A DNA stretch of 64,000 bases from Vibrio zhugei (GCF_003716875.1 NZ_CP033078.1:1922001-1986000); one strand, 5' to 3'. Shown: positions 1 through 11,174, counted from the stretch's first letter. The notes: generated by a model not told the origin, from the sequence alone. A program made the numbers and translations.

Positions 1-882
1 ACAGCCTGGTGGCCACAGCTACACTCATTCGCGGTAGGACTTGAAGGCGCTCCGGACTTAAAAGCAGCACAAGAAGTTGCCGATCAAATCGGTACCGTGC
101 ATCACGAAATGACCTACACCATTCAAGAAGGCTTGGATGCGATTCGTGATGTGATCTACCACATTGAAACCTATGATGTAACGACCATTCGCGCTTCAAC
201 GCCGATGTTTTTAATGGGACGAAAAATCAAAGCCATGGGCATCAAAATGGTGCTTTCTGGTGAAGGGGCGGATGAACTGTTCGGCGGATATCTTTACTTC
301 CACAAAGCACCGAACACTCAAGAGTTTCATGAGGAAACGGTACGTAAGCTGCTCGCCTTGAACTTATTTGATTGCGCGCGAGCTAACAAATCATTAGCCG
401 CTTGGGGCGTTGAAGGCCGCGTACCGTTTTTAGATAAAGAATTCATTGATGTAGCGATGCGATTAAATCCAAAAGATAAGATGTGCGGCAACGGCAAAAT
501 CGAAAAACACATCTTACGGGAATGTTTTGAAGACTATTTGCCAGCCTCTATCGCATGGCGTCAAAAAGAGCAATTCTCGGATGGTGTCGGTTATGGCTGG
601 ATTGACGCACTCAAAGCGCAAGCAGAAGAAAAAGTCTCCGACCAAAAAATGGAAGCGGCCGCATTCCGGTTCCCATATAACACGCCAACCACCAAAGAAG
701 GCTACTTATATCGTGAAATTTTTGAAGAGTTATTCCCACTAGAATCAGCCGCTCACTGTGTGCCGGGGGGGCCATCAGTAGCGTGCTCGAGTGCGAAAGC
801 TATCGAGTGGGATGAATCCTTCAAGAACTGCATTGACCCGTCTGGTCGTGCTGTGCAAAACGTACATAACGAAGCGTATTAA
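1..882 (+). CDS. asnB: Asparagine synthetase B, glutamine-hydrolysing (3' part)
   Basis: This is the C-terminal synthetase part of AsnB, which makes asparagine from aspartate, glutamine and ATP in the cytoplasm. The reading frame is already open at base 1, so the gene begins outside the window and the first in-frame start codon inside is not the real start. The synthetase domain shows [13 protein letters not shown] (about codons 84-96), [11 protein letters not shown] and the family's C-terminal run [17 protein letters not shown]. The N-terminal glutaminase domain with the catalytic Cys is not visible. The frame ends at a TAA followed by a strong hairpin terminator. The identification rests on near full-length similarity to E. 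coli AsnB as I remember it. Confidence 0.97.
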   Translation, partial: TAWWPQLHSFAVGLEGAPDLKAAQEVADQIGTVHHEMTYTIQEGLDAIRDVIYHIETYDVTTIRASTPMFLMGRKIKAMGIKMVLSGEGADELFGGYLYFHKAPNTQEFHEETVRKLLALNLFDCARANKSLAAWGVEGRVPFLDKEFIDVAMRLNPKDKMCGNGKIEKHILRECFEDYLPASIAWRQKEQFSDGVGYGWIDALKAQAEEKVSDQKMEAAAFRFPYNTPTTKEGYLYREIFEELFPLESAAHCVPGGPSVACSSAKAIEWDESFKNCIDPSGRAVQNVHNEAY

Positions 883-900
883 CGTGATGTACGTTAATAA

Positions 901-928
901 AAAAGGGGCGATATCGCCCCTTTTTTTT
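901..928. terminator. Bidirectional terminator between asnB and rfaH
   Basis: Perfect GGGGCG/CGCCCC stem (905-920) around ATAT, with an A-run before it and eight T after it. It can end both converging genes. Confidence 0.9.
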
Positions 929-953
929 CATGACCTATACGACATCACACTGT

Positions 954-1460
954 CTATAAGTCTCTAATTGGCTTCAGATCTTTATTCTCGATGCTCAACT
1001 CAACATTCTGATTGAGCATTTTAACCAACATAATAGAGCGGGTTTCCCCATCAGGCTCTTGATAGACCGCTTCAATACCTGAGAACTGTCCACCCGTGAC
1101 AACCATCGGTTCACCTTTCTGTGGCACCTGTTTTTTCACGACCAGCAGCTCTTGCTCTTCAAGCGATTTCAAATCATTCACCATTTGCTCGTTAATGCAC
1201 TTGGGATGAGCGCCAAATCGGACAAAATCAACCACACCTCGTGTCGAACGGATAGAGGTAAAACTCGGGCCTAGATCCACATCAAAACAGATAAAAACGT
1301 AAGAAGGAAATAATGGCTCTTTCACCGTCTTCCGTTTATTTCTGAGCACTTTCTCCACCATTACCTCAGGGTAATAGCACTCTACCCCTTGATTCTCTAG
1401 GTTTCCTTTAGCCCTGAGCTGCTCGCCACGCTTACAATATAAAAGATACCAAGATTTCAT
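954..1460 (-). CDS. rfaH: Transcription antitermination protein RfaH
   Basis: This is a specialised NusG paralogue that binds RNA polymerase paused at ops sites and promotes transcription and translation of long envelope operons. The protein is 168 aa from the start chosen here (E. coli RfaH is 162). It opens with KSWYLLYCKRGEQ, carries EPLFPSYVFICFD in the NGN domain, and has EPDGETRSIMLV in the C-terminal KOW/alpha-switch domain. The frame extends four codons upstream to 1472. I chose the ATG at 1460 because it matches the family N-terminus and has a TTAGG-like ribosome site five bases upstream. It converges with asnB and has no operon partner. Confidence 0.93.
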   Translation of the reverse strand: MKSWYLLYCKRGEQLRAKGNLENQGVECYYPEVMVEKVLRNKRKTVKEPLFPSYVFICFDVDLGPSFTSIRSTRGVVDFVRFGAHPKCINEQMVNDLKSLEEQELLVVKKQVPQKGEPMVVTGGQFSGIEAVYQEPDGETRSIMLVKMLNQNVELSIENKDLKPIRDL

Positions 1461-1884
1461 ATACCTAACCATTACGTTTTTTTAAGATCCTAACACATCT
1501 CTTTAACGATGCGATATCACAACCATACATGGCATGATTCGATATCGCCAAGACGACAATCTCGGTCAATACCTCTCACAGAATATCAATGTAAACATTT
1601 TATTTTTGCAATTTAAATTTGCTAGTCATCACACTAATTTGTAAAATTTTATAACTTCCTGATTATGGTAATAAAAAACGGTATAGATTAAAATTCCAGC
1701 AACTAAAATCATTGCGGCTTAAAAAACTATTCTGTATATATATCATTGGAATAATAAACTTATAATTACACTAAAACAGTGACACTATTCTAAAGTAAAT
1801 TTTAGGGACTATCGCTCAACTTGAGGGTGCCTATGTTTAGTGCGTTACACCTCCCCTTCCGAGGGTCTTTACAGGAATTTTCAT
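1461..1884. other. AT-rich intergenic region between rfaH and dtpA
   Basis: These 424 bases hold no ORF I can support. The region must contain the divergent promoters of rfaH and dtpA. It is strongly AT-rich from about 1590 to 1800. The dtpA leader has an ACAGGA ribosome site at 1871-1876. No clear operator was recognised. Confidence 0.6.
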
Positions 1885-3372
1885 ATGTCTGACTTGAATG
1901 TATTCAAGCAACCTAAGTCGTTCTACCTCATTTTCTCTATCGAATTTTGGGAACGCTTTGGTTTTTATGGGATGCAAGCCATCCTTACCGTTTATTTAGT
2001 AAAAATCATGGGCATGGACGAATCCACCTCTTTCGTTCTGTTCGGTGCTTTTTCAGCGCTTATCTACGGTTTCGTTGCCGCAGGAGGCTGGATTGGCGAT
2101 AAAGTCATTGGGACGAAACGCGCCATTACACTCGGTGCCATTGTCATGATGCTCGGCTATACCTTACTGGGTTTATCGACCGCTGGACAAGATATCGGTG
2201 GACCAACCCTCATTTATATCGCCATGGGCTTTATTACTGTGGGCAATGGACTGTTTAAAGCCAATCCATCCAGCCTTCTCGCCAAAGTCTACGACGAAAA
2301 TGATCCCCGCCTTGATGGTGCATTTACTCTTTACTACATGGCAATCAATGTCGGCTCTTTGATTTCGATGATTCTCAGCCCATTGGTTGCACAAAAATTG
2401 GGGTACGGACTGGCGTTTGGTATGAGTGCCGTTGGCCTTCTGATCACCGCGCTAAACTTTATCGCGTGTTTGAAAATGCTGAAATCAGTCGGTTCTCCTG
2501 CAGACCTCGCTCCTGTGAAAAAACGTAACCTGATGATTGTCATCGTTGGATCGGTAATCGCAAGTTTTGTGTGTGCCTACCTACTGCAACACTTGACGCT
2601 CGCACATGGTATTCTGGTGATTGCGGGTTTAAGCATTTTGTTTTTCTACTTTAAAGAAGCCTTTGCCCTTACAGGGATTGAACGTCAAAAAATGCTCGTC
2701 GCGTTTATTCTGATGCTTCAAGGTGTCGTATTCTTTGTTCTTTATTTCCAAATGCCGACATCACTGAACTTCTTTGCAATCCACAACGTGAGCCACTCTC
2801 TGCTGGGTTTCTCTGCCGAGCCTGAACAATTCCAAGCCTTGAACCCGTTTTGGATTATGGTGGCCAGCCCAGTACTTGCCATCATTTACGGTAAAGTCGG
2901 TGAGCGTTTGTCCATGCCTTATAAATTTGCAACAGGTATGGTGCTGTGTGCTCTGTCATTCCTTGTGCTTTCTTGGGGCAGCAACTTTGCAAATGAGCAA
3001 GGCATCATCAGTTCAAATTGGCTGGTTGCAAGCTACTTCTTCCAATCCATCGGTGAACTGCTTGTCTCTGGACTAGGATTAGCCATGGTTGCCCAATTAG
3101 TGCCACAACGCATGATGGGCTTTGCGATGGGCATGTGGTTTTTAACCTCAGCCACAGCGGCGGTAATCGCAGGTTGGGTTGCAAGTTTAACCTCTGCACC
3201 GAAAGGTATTGAGGATGCGCACGCATCATTGGTTATCTATAGCGATATCTTCGGTAAAATTGGTTACACCACAGCGGCGATCGCGGTGTTTACCTTCATC
3301 ATTGCTCCGAAACTGACGAAAATCACTCGCGGTAATAATGCGCAGGCGATGCAAGAAGCCACGGCGTCTTAA
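1885..3372 (+). CDS. dtpA: Proton-dependent di/tripeptide transporter (POT family)
   Basis: This is an inner-membrane proton:oligopeptide symporter of the POT/PTR branch of the major facilitator superfamily. It imports di- and tripeptides. The 495-aa protein is strongly hydrophobic throughout. It carries the POT signature ExxER as EFWER at residues 20-24 followed by FGFYG, and the second POT motif region FKANPSSLLAKVY with DGAFTLYYMAINVGS. The open frame reaches back to a GTG at 1840. The ATG at 1885 is preferred because MSDLNVFKQPKSFYLIF aligns with E. coli DtpA and has an ACAGGA ribosome site. The gene is monocistronic and closed by a terminator. Whether it is the DtpA or DtpB subtype is inferred from overall similarity. 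Confidence 0.92.
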   Translation: MSDLNVFKQPKSFYLIFSIEFWERFGFYGMQAILTVYLVKIMGMDESTSFVLFGAFSALIYGFVAAGGWIGDKVIGTKRAITLGAIVMMLGYTLLGLSTAGQDIGGPTLIYIAMGFITVGNGLFKANPSSLLAKVYDENDPRLDGAFTLYYMAINVGSLISMILSPLVAQKLGYGLAFGMSAVGLLITALNFIACLKMLKSVGSPADLAPVKKRNLMIVIVGSVIASFVCAYLLQHLTLAHGILVIAGLSILFFYFKEAFALTGIERQKMLVAFILMLQGVVFFVLYFQMPTSLNFFAIHNVSHSLLGFSAEPEQFQALNPFWIMVASPVLAIIYGKVGERLSMPYKFATGMVLCALSFLVLSWGSNFANEQGIISSNWLVASYFFQSIGELLVSGLGLAMVAQLVPQRMMGFAMGMWFLTSATAAVIAGWVASLTSAPKGIEDAHASLVIYSDIFGKIGYTTAAIAVFTFIIAPKLTKITRGNNAQAMQEATAS

Positions 3373-3403
3373 GTCACTCGCCCGCGAATATCGCAATCCA
3401 TTC

Positions 3404-3432
3404 AAAAAAACCTCGCCGTAGCGAGGTTTTTT
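3404..3432. terminator. Terminator after dtpA, shared with hemH
   Basis: CCTCGC/GCGAGG stem (3411-3426) with a CGTA loop, A-run on the left and T-run on the right. It lies between two convergent genes. Confidence 0.88.
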
Positions 3433-3459
3433 ATTAAAGAGACAATGTGTGACACACCA

Positions 3460-4431
3460 TCAGTTCTGCAACAAATAAGGACGAACGATTGCAGACATCA
3501 TATCAATGTGAGAGTCGCTGTCATTTAAGCAAGGGATATAACGGAACTGCTGCCCGCCCGCATTCATAAAGATCTCTTTATTCTGCTCCTGAATCTCTTC
3601 AAGTGTTTCTAAACAATCCGATGAAAACCCAGGACAGAAAACATCGATATCCTTGCGATCTTGCAAGGGGAGTTTTTCTAAAGTCTTATCCGTGTACGGC
3701 TGTAACCACTCTTCACGCCCAAAGCGAGATTGATACGTCATCATGATGGATTCAGCATCTAAACCTAACTCTTCTTTGAGCAATTCGGTGGTTCGCAAAC
3801 AATGGAAAGGATACACATCACCATTGTCGGCATAGCGCTTAGGAATGCCGTGGAACGAACATAATAAAACCTCTCCTTTACCTTGCGTTTTCCAAGTCTC
3901 ACGCACCTGATCCGCTAATGCCTTAATATAAGCAGGATGATCGTGATAATCGCGAATAAAGGTAATGTCCGGTAAAACGGGAATCGATTTCAGGCTTTTT
4001 GCCATGCGGTCAAACACCGCCGCATTGGTGGATGAAGAATATTGTGGGTACAAAGGGAGAACAATGATACGTTCGACACCTTGTCCTTGCAGCTCTTGAA
4101 TACCATGCTTGATGCTTGGTTGACCATAGTTCATACCAAGTGCCACAGGTATCGATAACCGCTCTTGCAGCTTAGAACGTTGCCGTCTGGAATACACCAT
4201 AAGGGGTGAGCCTTCATCCATCCAAATGGATTGATACAACTTAGCCACACGCGGGGAGCGAATGGGCAATATGATGCCATGTAATAGAGGGCACCATAAC
4301 CAACGGGTTAAATCCACAACCCGCTTGTCGTGAAGAAATTCTCCTAAAAAACGTTTTACAGCTGGCCCAGTAGGCTCATCAGGTGTGCCTAAATTCACCA
4401 GCAAAACACCGACTTTTTTATTGTTATCCAT
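3460..4431 (-). CDS. hemH: Ferrochelatase (protohaem ferro-lyase)
   Basis: This enzyme inserts Fe2+ into protoporphyrin IX, the last step of haem synthesis, on the inner face of the cytoplasmic membrane. The protein is 323 aa, close to the E. coli length of 320. It opens with [14 protein letters not shown]. The catalytic His is H194 in [11 protein letters not shown] and the acidic partner is E275 in the CLETLEEI run. The start has an AAGGA ribosome site. It lies directly downstream of adk on the same strand, but a terminator separates them, so it is probably transcribed separately. Confidence 0.97.
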   Translation of the reverse strand: MDNNKKVGVLLVNLGTPDEPTGPAVKRFLGEFLHDKRVVDLTRWLWCPLLHGIILPIRSPRVAKLYQSIWMDEGSPLMVYSRRQRSKLQERLSIPVALGMNYGQPSIKHGIQELQGQGVERIIVLPLYPQYSSSTNAAVFDRMAKSLKSIPVLPDITFIRDYHDHPAYIKALADQVRETWKTQGKGEVLLCSFHGIPKRYADNGDVYPFHCLRTTELLKEELGLDAESIMMTYQSRFGREEWLQPYTDKTLEKLPLQDRKDIDVFCPGFSSDCLETLEEIQEQNKEIFMNAGGQQFRYIPCLNDSDSHIDMMSAIVRPYLLQN

Positions 4432-4492
4432 ATTGTCCTTCTACGCTGGTTCAATACAAGTGAACGTATATATTACCTCACTATACACGTAT

Positions 4493-4518
4493 AAAAAAAG
4501 CGACCTAAGGTCGCTTTT
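4493..4518 (-). terminator. Terminator of adk
   Basis: GCGACC/GGTCGC stem (4500-4514) with a 3-base loop. On the minus strand it is followed by a run of seven T. Confidence 0.87.
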
Positions 4519-4542
4519 AAACTAACACATTGATTGCTGTGC

Positions 4543-5214
<672 letters not shown>

Positions 5215-5308
5215 TTATACCGAAGCTCACTGGTTTATACGATAAACTTCGGTATAAAAAGAACTCCGCTCTTAGCCGTGTGTTCGGACACACGGGTTCA
5301 TCATGAAC
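5215..5308 (-). promoter_or_regulatory. Highly structured adk 5' leader
   Basis: Read on the minus strand, a possible -10 TAGAAT near 5330 is followed by three stem-loops. They are GTTCAT/ATGAAC (5296-5308), an 8-bp CCGTGTGT stem on a 4-base loop (5276-5295), and an 11-bp TTATACCGAAG dyad (5215-5225 with 5247-5257) that encloses a further GTTTAT/ATAAAC hairpin. A run of five T lies between the second and third structures. Attenuation or protein binding is possible. No function is shown by sequence alone. Confidence 0.45.
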
Positions 5309-5414
5309 GTTTGGGCCGTGATTCTATCATAGAAAACACCTGAAAATGAGGCGTCTCATAGAAAAAACCGACCAACTGCGCTGAATTCTCACTATTATTA
5401 CTGATAGTTGACAT

Positions 5415-5444
5415 AAAAAAGCTCGCGATATCGCGAGCTTTTTT
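5415..5444 (-). terminator. Terminator of htpG
   Basis: Perfect palindrome GCTCGCGATATCGCGAGC (5421-5438) flanked by six A and six T. It lies 17 bases past the htpG stop codon. Confidence 0.9.
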
Positions 5445-5461
5445 CTTGACTGTTGGGCCAA

Positions 5462-7363
5462 TTATTTACCCAGAAGTTGGTTTACTGCGGTGAGGAACTG
5501 TGACGGATCCTCCATTGAGCCTCGCTCTGCTAGCATCGCTTGCCCAAGCAAGACCTCAACCCAACGACCGAAGGCTTCTTCGTCTGGCTCATCGGCCATA
5601 CGTGTCACCATGGCATGCTCAGGGTTCAGTTCTAGGATGTACTTCACCTCAGGCGCCGCTTGACCAGCCGCTTCTAGCAGTTTCGCCATTTGCGTCCCCA
5701 TTTCCATGTCATCGGTGACCACAACGGCTGGTGTATTCGCCAACTTGAAGGTGGTGCGAACTTCTTTAACACGGTCGCCTAAATAGGTTTGCACGCGCTC
5801 AACGACATTTTTGAACTCTTCTTGAGTTTCTTTACGCTTTTCCTGCTCTTCTTTATCTTCGAACTGGCTCAGATCTAAACCGGCTTTTGTAATCGATTGG
5901 AACTGCTTACCATCGAATTCATTGAGATAGTTCATCAAGAATTCATCGATACGGTCATACATCAAGACAACTTCAATACCTTTCGACTTGAATTGCTCCA
6001 AGTGCGGGCTGTGTTTCGCTGCCGTGTAGCTATCTGCCGTTAGGTAATAGATCTTATCTTGGCCTTCTTTCATTCGAGACACATAATCGGCTAAAGAGAC
6101 CGTTTGCTCATTGGTCTCAGTATGCGTCGTAGCAAAGCGCAGCAAGTTGGCGATTTTCTCTTTATTTGAGAAATCTTCCGCTGGGCCTTCTTTAATGACT
6201 AAGCCAAACTCTTTCCAGAACGCTTGATATTTCTCTTCGTCATTTTTCGCTAAACGCTCTAACATGGTTAGCACGCGTTTCGTACACGCACTGCGCAGCG
6301 ATTGCGTCACTTTGTTGTCTTGCAATAATTCGCGTGACACGTTCAATGGCAAATCATTTGAATCGATTAAACCACGGACAAAGCGCAAGTAAGACGGCAT
6401 GAATTGCGACGCATCGTCCATAATAAAGACGCGTTGTACGTATAATTTTAGGCCGTGCTTATGTTCACGGTTAAACATATCCCAAGGGGCTTTCGATGGA
6501 ATATACAATAAGCTGGTGTAATCGTTTTTACCTTCTACCTTGTTGTGGCTCCAAGTTAACGGATCGGCAAAATCGTTACTAATGTGTTTATAAAACTCTT
6601 GGTATTCTTCATCCGTTACGTCTGATTTCGAGCGTGTCCACAAAGCTTGTGCTTTATTGACTTGTTCCCATTTGGTTTCGCCTGTTTCTTTGCCTTCTTC
6701 ATCTTTCTCGGCGGTTTGCAGGTAAACAGGAATGCTAATGTGATCAGAGTATTTCGAAATCACGTCACGTAAACGCCACTCAGAAAGGAATTCTTTGCCT
6801 TCTTCACGAAGGTGTAAAATGATGTCGGTACCACGAGATTCTTTGTTCACGGTTGCAATGGTGTATTCACCCTCACCTTCAGAGTGCCATTCAACCCCTT
6901 CACTCGCATCGGTACCCGCGGCACGCGTACGTACAGTGACACTATCAGCAACAATAAAGGCAGAATAGAAACCAACACCAAATTGACCGATCAATTGTGA
7001 GTCTTTGTTTTGCTCTTCCGACAATTTTTCGAAAAAGTCAGCCGTACCAGACTTGGCAATCGTACCTAAGTTTTCAATCACATCTTCGCGGCTCATCCCG
7101 ATACCATTATCGGAGACGGTGATGGTATTAGAGTCAGTATCAAATGACAGTTTGACCCCTAAATCTGCATCGCCCTGATAAAGTTCAGTATTCGATAAGG
7201 CACGAAAGCGTAATTTGTCAGCGGCATCAGACGCGTTCGAAATCAATTCACGCAAAAAGATCTCTTTGTTTGAATACAAAGAGTGAATCATGAGATGAAG
7301 TAACTGTTTTACTTCTGACTGAAAGCCACGTGTTTCTTTATTTGCTGTTGCAGTGTCGCTCAT
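5462..7363 (-). CDS. htpG: Molecular chaperone HtpG (Hsp90)
   Basis: This is the bacterial Hsp90, an ATP-dependent dimeric chaperone of the cytoplasm. The protein is 633 aa. The N-terminal GHKL ATPase shows [20 protein letters not shown] and [11 protein letters not shown]. The middle domain has [18 protein letters not shown], and the C-terminal dimerisation domain is complete. The start at [14 protein letters not shown] fits the family. A near-consensus sigma-32 promoter lies upstream (7436-7464). The gene is divergent from toxR, a typical Vibrio arrangement. Confidence 0.98.
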   Translation of the reverse strand: MSDTATANKETRGFQSEVKQLLHLMIHSLYSNKEIFLRELISNASDAADKLRFRALSNTELYQGDADLGVKLSFDTDSNTITVSDNGIGMSREDVIENLGTIAKSGTADFFEKLSEEQNKDSQLIGQFGVGFYSAFIVADSVTVRTRAAGTDASEGVEWHSEGEGEYTIATVNKESRGTDIILHLREEGKEFLSEWRLRDVISKYSDHISIPVYLQTAEKDEEGKETGETKWEQVNKAQALWTRSKSDVTDEEYQEFYKHISNDFADPLTWSHNKVEGKNDYTSLLYIPSKAPWDMFNREHKHGLKLYVQRVFIMDDASQFMPSYLRFVRGLIDSNDLPLNVSRELLQDNKVTQSLRSACTKRVLTMLERLAKNDEEKYQAFWKEFGLVIKEGPAEDFSNKEKIANLLRFATTHTETNEQTVSLADYVSRMKEGQDKIYYLTADSYTAAKHSPHLEQFKSKGIEVVLMYDRIDEFLMNYLNEFDGKQFQSITKAGLDLSQFEDKEEQEKRKETQEEFKNVVERVQTYLGDRVKEVRTTFKLANTPAVVVTDDMEMGTQMAKLLEAAGQAAPEVKYILELNPEHAMVTRMADEPDEEAFGRWVEVLLGQAMLAERGSMEDPSQFLTAVNQLLGK

Positions 7364-7435
7364 AATTGCTCCATTACTTCATAAACACATTGCTGTATTC
7401 CACCGAAGAACACAGCAGGTTAAGGACTGCTTTTA

Positions 7436-7464
7436 TAGATGAGGCTTAACGCTATAAATTCAAG
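7436..7464 (-). promoter_or_regulatory. Sigma-32 heat-shock promoter of htpG
   Basis: On the minus strand CTTGAAT (7464-7458) is followed after 13 bases by CCTCATCTA (7444-7436). The consensus is CTTGAAA and CCCCATNTA at 11-16 bases spacing. One mismatch lies in each box. The -10 element is about 70 bases ahead of the htpG start. Confidence 0.85.
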
Positions 7465-7636
7465 CCTAGCGATTAAAAAATCAGAAAAATTTATTTGGAA
7501 ACGATAAGTTTTTGTATAATTTTTTATAAAGGAAGCTAAAAAATGCTATAGTCTTAACTCTTAATTAACTCATTGACAGGGATTATCCCCTCAGGATAAA
7601 AGTCAAAAAATCTAATACTTATAAAAGAAGATATCG

Positions 7637-8548
7637 ATGAGTAGCATAGGTCCAAAGTTCATTCTCGAAGATAGATTTATCTTTCACCCGACGAGTAACT
7701 CATTAGTTGATAAAGAAGCCGAAGACGAAATGGTTCGTTTAGGTAGTAATGAAAGTCGTATCTTGCTCATGCTGTCACAACATCCGAATGAAGTCATTTC
7801 TCGAAACGAATTGCATGATTTTGTTTGGCGGGAGCAGGGATTTGAAGTCGATGATTCAAGCTTAACTCAAGCCATTTCGACCTTACGAAAAAATCTACAC
7901 GATTCGACTAAATCGCCAAGATTCGTCAAAACCGTCCCTAAACGTGGTTATCAATTAATTTGTAATGTCGCAATATTATCCGAACATACTGACGATCAAT
8001 TAGAATTAACCGACTCACTTGCGCACGAGAGTGCAGACACTGATGCGCTTTATGATACGACATCCGTCGTCTCACTTGACGCTCCTCACGAAGGTGAATC
8101 GGTCGTAGAGGACTATCTCGACTCCGATCATGAGTTCGTCAGTAGCCATCACCACGAACACTCTAGTGATAAAAATGACAATAATAAGCCAGTCAGCCCG
8201 TTAGCGAAAATTGCGTTAATCATTGCCATTCTTGTTCCTATTTTCGCTCTGATATTAGTCAGCCCCACAAAGGCCAAGTTAAGACACATCACGGATATCG
8301 ATGGCATTAAAGTTAACGCACCGATCAATCAACCAGAGTTAAGCAGTTGGTTACCTTCAATCCGACATTGTGTGGACACTTACAGTAAAAATCATTCCGG
8401 TGAATATCAACCGATTGAAGTGATCGCCACCGGCGGAAACGATAATATATTGGTGTTGAATTACATCCATCAACCTAAGCATTCATCACAAAATTTTACT
8501 GTTAAGATCTTAGCTGACCAGCACGATTTATCTCAGATTTGTCAGTAG
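7637..8548 (+). CDS. toxR: Membrane-spanning transcriptional regulator ToxR
   Basis: ToxR is an inner-membrane one-component regulator. In vibrios it controls outer-membrane porins, bile resistance and, in V. cholerae, virulence. The protein is 303 aa. An OmpR-type winged helix covers about residues 10-112 (GSNESRILLML, HDFVWREQGFEVDDSSLTQ, KTVPKRGYQL). An acidic, variable linker follows, then one membrane segment at about 189-208, then a periplasmic domain. That domain has exactly two cysteines, C245 and C302, matching the redox pair of V. cholerae ToxR. toxS starts 16 bases downstream. The acidic, His-rich linker (HHHEH at 171-175) is the least conserved part. Confidence 0.97.
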   Translation: MSSIGPKFILEDRFIFHPTSNSLVDKEAEDEMVRLGSNESRILLMLSQHPNEVISRNELHDFVWREQGFEVDDSSLTQAISTLRKNLHDSTKSPRFVKTVPKRGYQLICNVAILSEHTDDQLELTDSLAHESADTDALYDTTSVVSLDAPHEGESVVEDYLDSDHEFVSSHHHEHSSDKNDNNKPVSPLAKIALIIAILVPIFALILVSPTKAKLRHITDIDGIKVNAPINQPELSSWLPSIRHCVDTYSKNHSGEYQPIEVIATGGNDNILVLNYIHQPKHSSQNFTVKILADQHDLSQICQ

Positions 8549-8564
8549 TCAGAGGCCTAATTCA

Positions 8565-9074
8565 ATGACGAAAAAATTCGTACTTTTCATTCTGTTTCTC
8601 TTCTATGCCTTTTCAGCTTGGCTGTACTTCGATAGCGATTTAAAAGTAGAGCAGTTGTTGTCCTCACGAGAATGGCAAGCCCACATCGTGACTCGCTTAG
8701 AAAAAGAACGCACCGTTGGCCCACTGACACGCGTGGATGTCACCTCAAATATGAAATACTTACCCAATGGTACTTACTTACGGGTATCGGTGATGTCGTT
8801 ATACGCTGGGAAAAAGACGACCCCAGATAGCATCATTAATATTTCAGAAACGGGTAATTGGGATGTTAGCGATAACTATTTGTTAGTCACACCCAAACAA
8901 TTTAAAGACGTGTCGAATAGCCAAAACCGTGATTTCACCACTGAACAAGTGAAGCTAATCACGCAGTTTTTCAAGATGGATGCCGAGCAAAGTCGCCGGA
9001 TCGATATTATTAATGACAAAACCATACTGCTAACCAGCTTAAGTCATGGTTCGCAAATTTTATTCAGTCACTAA
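8565..9074 (+). CDS. toxS: ToxR-stabilising membrane protein ToxS
   Basis: ToxS is the periplasm-facing partner that stabilises ToxR and helps bile sensing. The protein is 169 aa with one N-terminal membrane anchor (about residues 5-23, FVLFILFLFYAFSAWLYF) and a periplasmic domain containing YLPNGTYLRVSVMSLY. It sits directly behind toxR, so both are almost certainly co-transcribed. No clear hairpin terminator follows. Confidence 0.95.
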   Translation: MTKKFVLFILFLFYAFSAWLYFDSDLKVEQLLSSREWQAHIVTRLEKERTVGPLTRVDVTSNMKYLPNGTYLRVSVMSLYAGKKTTPDSIINISETGNWDVSDNYLLVTPKQFKDVSNSQNRDFTTEQVKLITQFFKMDAEQSRRIDIINDKTILLTSLSHGSQILFSH

Positions 9075-9340
9075 CACGTGACTCAATAAAAAAACATATC
9101 GATAGCGTCATACTCACATCGCCCTCTTACTGACGGCGTGATTGTGCATATGTAATGGGTTACTGTCTCTCTTTTTGATGCCTTGCTGTGATGATGTATC
9201 AGCAATGAATCACGAACACCTTAATTCAGCCGCACTTTTATGGAAACATCCTGTCAGAATCTTAGCGAGAACCTCATAAGTAGAGTATGATTTCTATAGA
9301 GATTTCGTTTGGGCATACAACTGATAGATAGGGAGAGACA

Positions 9341-10255
9341 ATGAAGATTCTCATAACGGGAGGAACAGGCCTAATTGGTAAAGAGTTACTGAAACTTATC
9401 ATGACTCATCACTTAGTGGTGCTAACACGCGATCCAGTCGCGGCCCAACATCAACTCTCACATATCCATTCAGCCAATCTGAATTTCATCGAATCATTGG
9501 ATGCGTATCGCTCTCTTGATGACTTTGATGCGGTCATCAATTTAGCGGGCGAACCGATTGCCGACAAACGCTGGTCTAAACAACAGAAACGTCGTATTTG
9601 TGATAGCCGCTGGGCAATCACTCAACAGATAGTGACGTTAATTCAAGCCAGCGAACATCCCCCTCATACCTTTATCAGCGGTTCAGCAGTTGGCTACTAT
9701 GGCGATCATAAAAACGATGTGATTGACGAGACGGTTGAAGGTCATAACAATAGTTTTTCCCATTACGTTTGTTCAAATTGGGAAAAAATTGCTTTAGGGG
9801 CACAGAGTGATAAAACGCGAGTCTGTCTACTGCGCACTGGCGTCGTACTCTCTCCCGAAGGCGGCGCGTTGAAAAAGATGTTACTTCCTTATCAGCTGGG
9901 ACTGGGTGGGCCTATCGGGCGTGGACGCCAATACTTTCCTTGGATACATATGATCGATATGGTTCGTGCGATTGTATATTTACTGGAACACCCAAGCGCG
10001 AGTGGTCCTTTTAACATGTCAGCGCCACACCCAGTGACCAACAAAGCGTTCAGTCAATGCCTAGCGCACACTCTCAAGCGACCGCATATTCTCTTTACGC
10101 CAACATCTGCGATTAAACTGGTGATGGGACAATCCTCGGAACTCTTGTTAGACAGCCTGCGGGTCAAACCCAAAAAGCTCATCGACCTCGGGTTTCAATT
10201 TCACTTTTGTCGCCTTGAACCCGCGCTCAAACACCTGATTCATCAAACACACTAA
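9341..10255 (+). CDS. yfcH: TIGR01777 family epimerase (SDR39U1-like)
   Basis: This is an extended short-chain dehydrogenase/reductase related to sugar-nucleotide epimerases. Its substrate is unknown. The protein is 304 aa. The NAD(P)-binding motif is GGTGLIG at residues 7-13. Other family motifs are INLAGEPIADKRW, SGSAVGYYG and LRTGVVLSPEGGAL, and FPWIHMIDMVRAI is typical of this group. An AGGGAGAG ribosome site precedes the ATG. It lies 25 bases before another SDR gene and may be co-transcribed with it. The biochemical role remains open. Confidence 0.85.
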   Translation: MKILITGGTGLIGKELLKLIMTHHLVVLTRDPVAAQHQLSHIHSANLNFIESLDAYRSLDDFDAVINLAGEPIADKRWSKQQKRRICDSRWAITQQIVTLIQASEHPPHTFISGSAVGYYGDHKNDVIDETVEGHNNSFSHYVCSNWEKIALGAQSDKTRVCLLRTGVVLSPEGGALKKMLLPYQLGLGGPIGRGRQYFPWIHMIDMVRAIVYLLEHPSASGPFNMSAPHPVTNKAFSQCLAHTLKRPHILFTPTSAIKLVMGQSSELLLDSLRVKPKKLIDLGFQFHFCRLEPALKHLIHQTH

Positions 10256-10280
10256 CGTCTGGTAAGGACTCTTCACATCT

Positions 10281-11108
10281 ATGCCTCATTCAATACTCAT
10301 TACTGGCTGCTCCACTGGGATTGGTTATACTGCGGCTCATGCCCTTCAAAAACGAGGCTATGAAGTCATCGCTTCGTGCCGCCAGTTAGACGATGTCACG
10401 CGCTTACAAGCCGAAGGGTTAACTTGTATTCAGCTCGATCTTGCGAATACAGCCAGTATTGACAATGGCATACAACAAGCGCTCACACTAACCGAAGGGC
10501 GCTTGAATGCCTTATTTAATAATGGCGCCTATGGCTTAGCTGGCGCGTTAGAAGATTTGCCCACTGACGGGCTCAGGGAACAATTTGAGACAAACTTTTT
10601 TGGTTGGCATCACCTGACCACAGCATTGATTCCACACTTTCGTCAGTTTGACGATGCTCGCATCGTGCAAAACAGCTCTGTATTGGGATTCGTCGCCATG
10701 AGTTACCGCGGCGCATACAATAGCTCCAAATTTGCCATTGAAGGTTGGACCGATACTTTACGCTTAGAACTTGCAAATACGGGGATTCGTGTCGCCTTAT
10801 TGGAACCCGGTGCCATCGAAACGCAGTTTCGAGCCAACTGTTTACGAGCATTCCAACGCTGGATTGATGCGAACAACAGTGTTCATGCTCAAGCCTATCA
10901 GCAGCAGATCGCTCGCCTGTCCAGCCGCAAGTCGAAGAGTGCTCAAGCATTGCCTCCTGAAGCCTGTTTACCCCCTTTGCTCGACGCACTCGAATCCAAT
11001 CACCCCAAATTGCGCTATCGCATTACTCGTCCGACCAAGATAATAGCGCTACTTAAACGTCTCTTATCTGGAAAAATGATCGATAAAATCGTACAAAAAG
11101 CGTCCTAA
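10281..11108 (+). CDS. ybbO: SDR family oxidoreductase, YbbO-like
   Basis: This is a classical short-chain dehydrogenase of 275 aa. The cofactor motif is TGCSTGIG near residues 8-15, NNGAYG follows, and the catalytic tetrad shows Ser in QNSSVLGF and YNSSK as the Y-x-x-x-K pair. Overall it resembles E. coli YbbO, an NADP-dependent aldehyde reductase. The link is strengthened by cnoX (ybbN) a few hundred bases downstream, as in E. coli. The first visible residues are MPHSILITGCS, shorter than E. coli YbbO. Substrate assignment is inference. Confidence 0.82.
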   Translation: MPHSILITGCSTGIGYTAAHALQKRGYEVIASCRQLDDVTRLQAEGLTCIQLDLANTASIDNGIQQALTLTEGRLNALFNNGAYGLAGALEDLPTDGLREQFETNFFGWHHLTTALIPHFRQFDDARIVQNSSVLGFVAMSYRGAYNSSKFAIEGWTDTLRLELANTGIRVALLEPGAIETQFRANCLRAFQRWIDANNSVHAQAYQQQIARLSSRKSKSAQALPPEACLPPLLDALESNHPKLRYRITRPTKIIALLKRLLSGKMIDKIVQKAS

Positions 11109-11174
11109 GCATGTAAATTGTCATTAAGCGTTCATAAACTCGCCTCATAATAGGGCTCTATCACAAGGAAAGTG

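Noticed and set aside
97..99. ATG at 97 as the start of a short asnB-like gene
   Set aside because: The same frame is open from base 1 and encodes conserved AsnB residues upstream ([10 protein letters not shown]). The gene is cut by the window edge.
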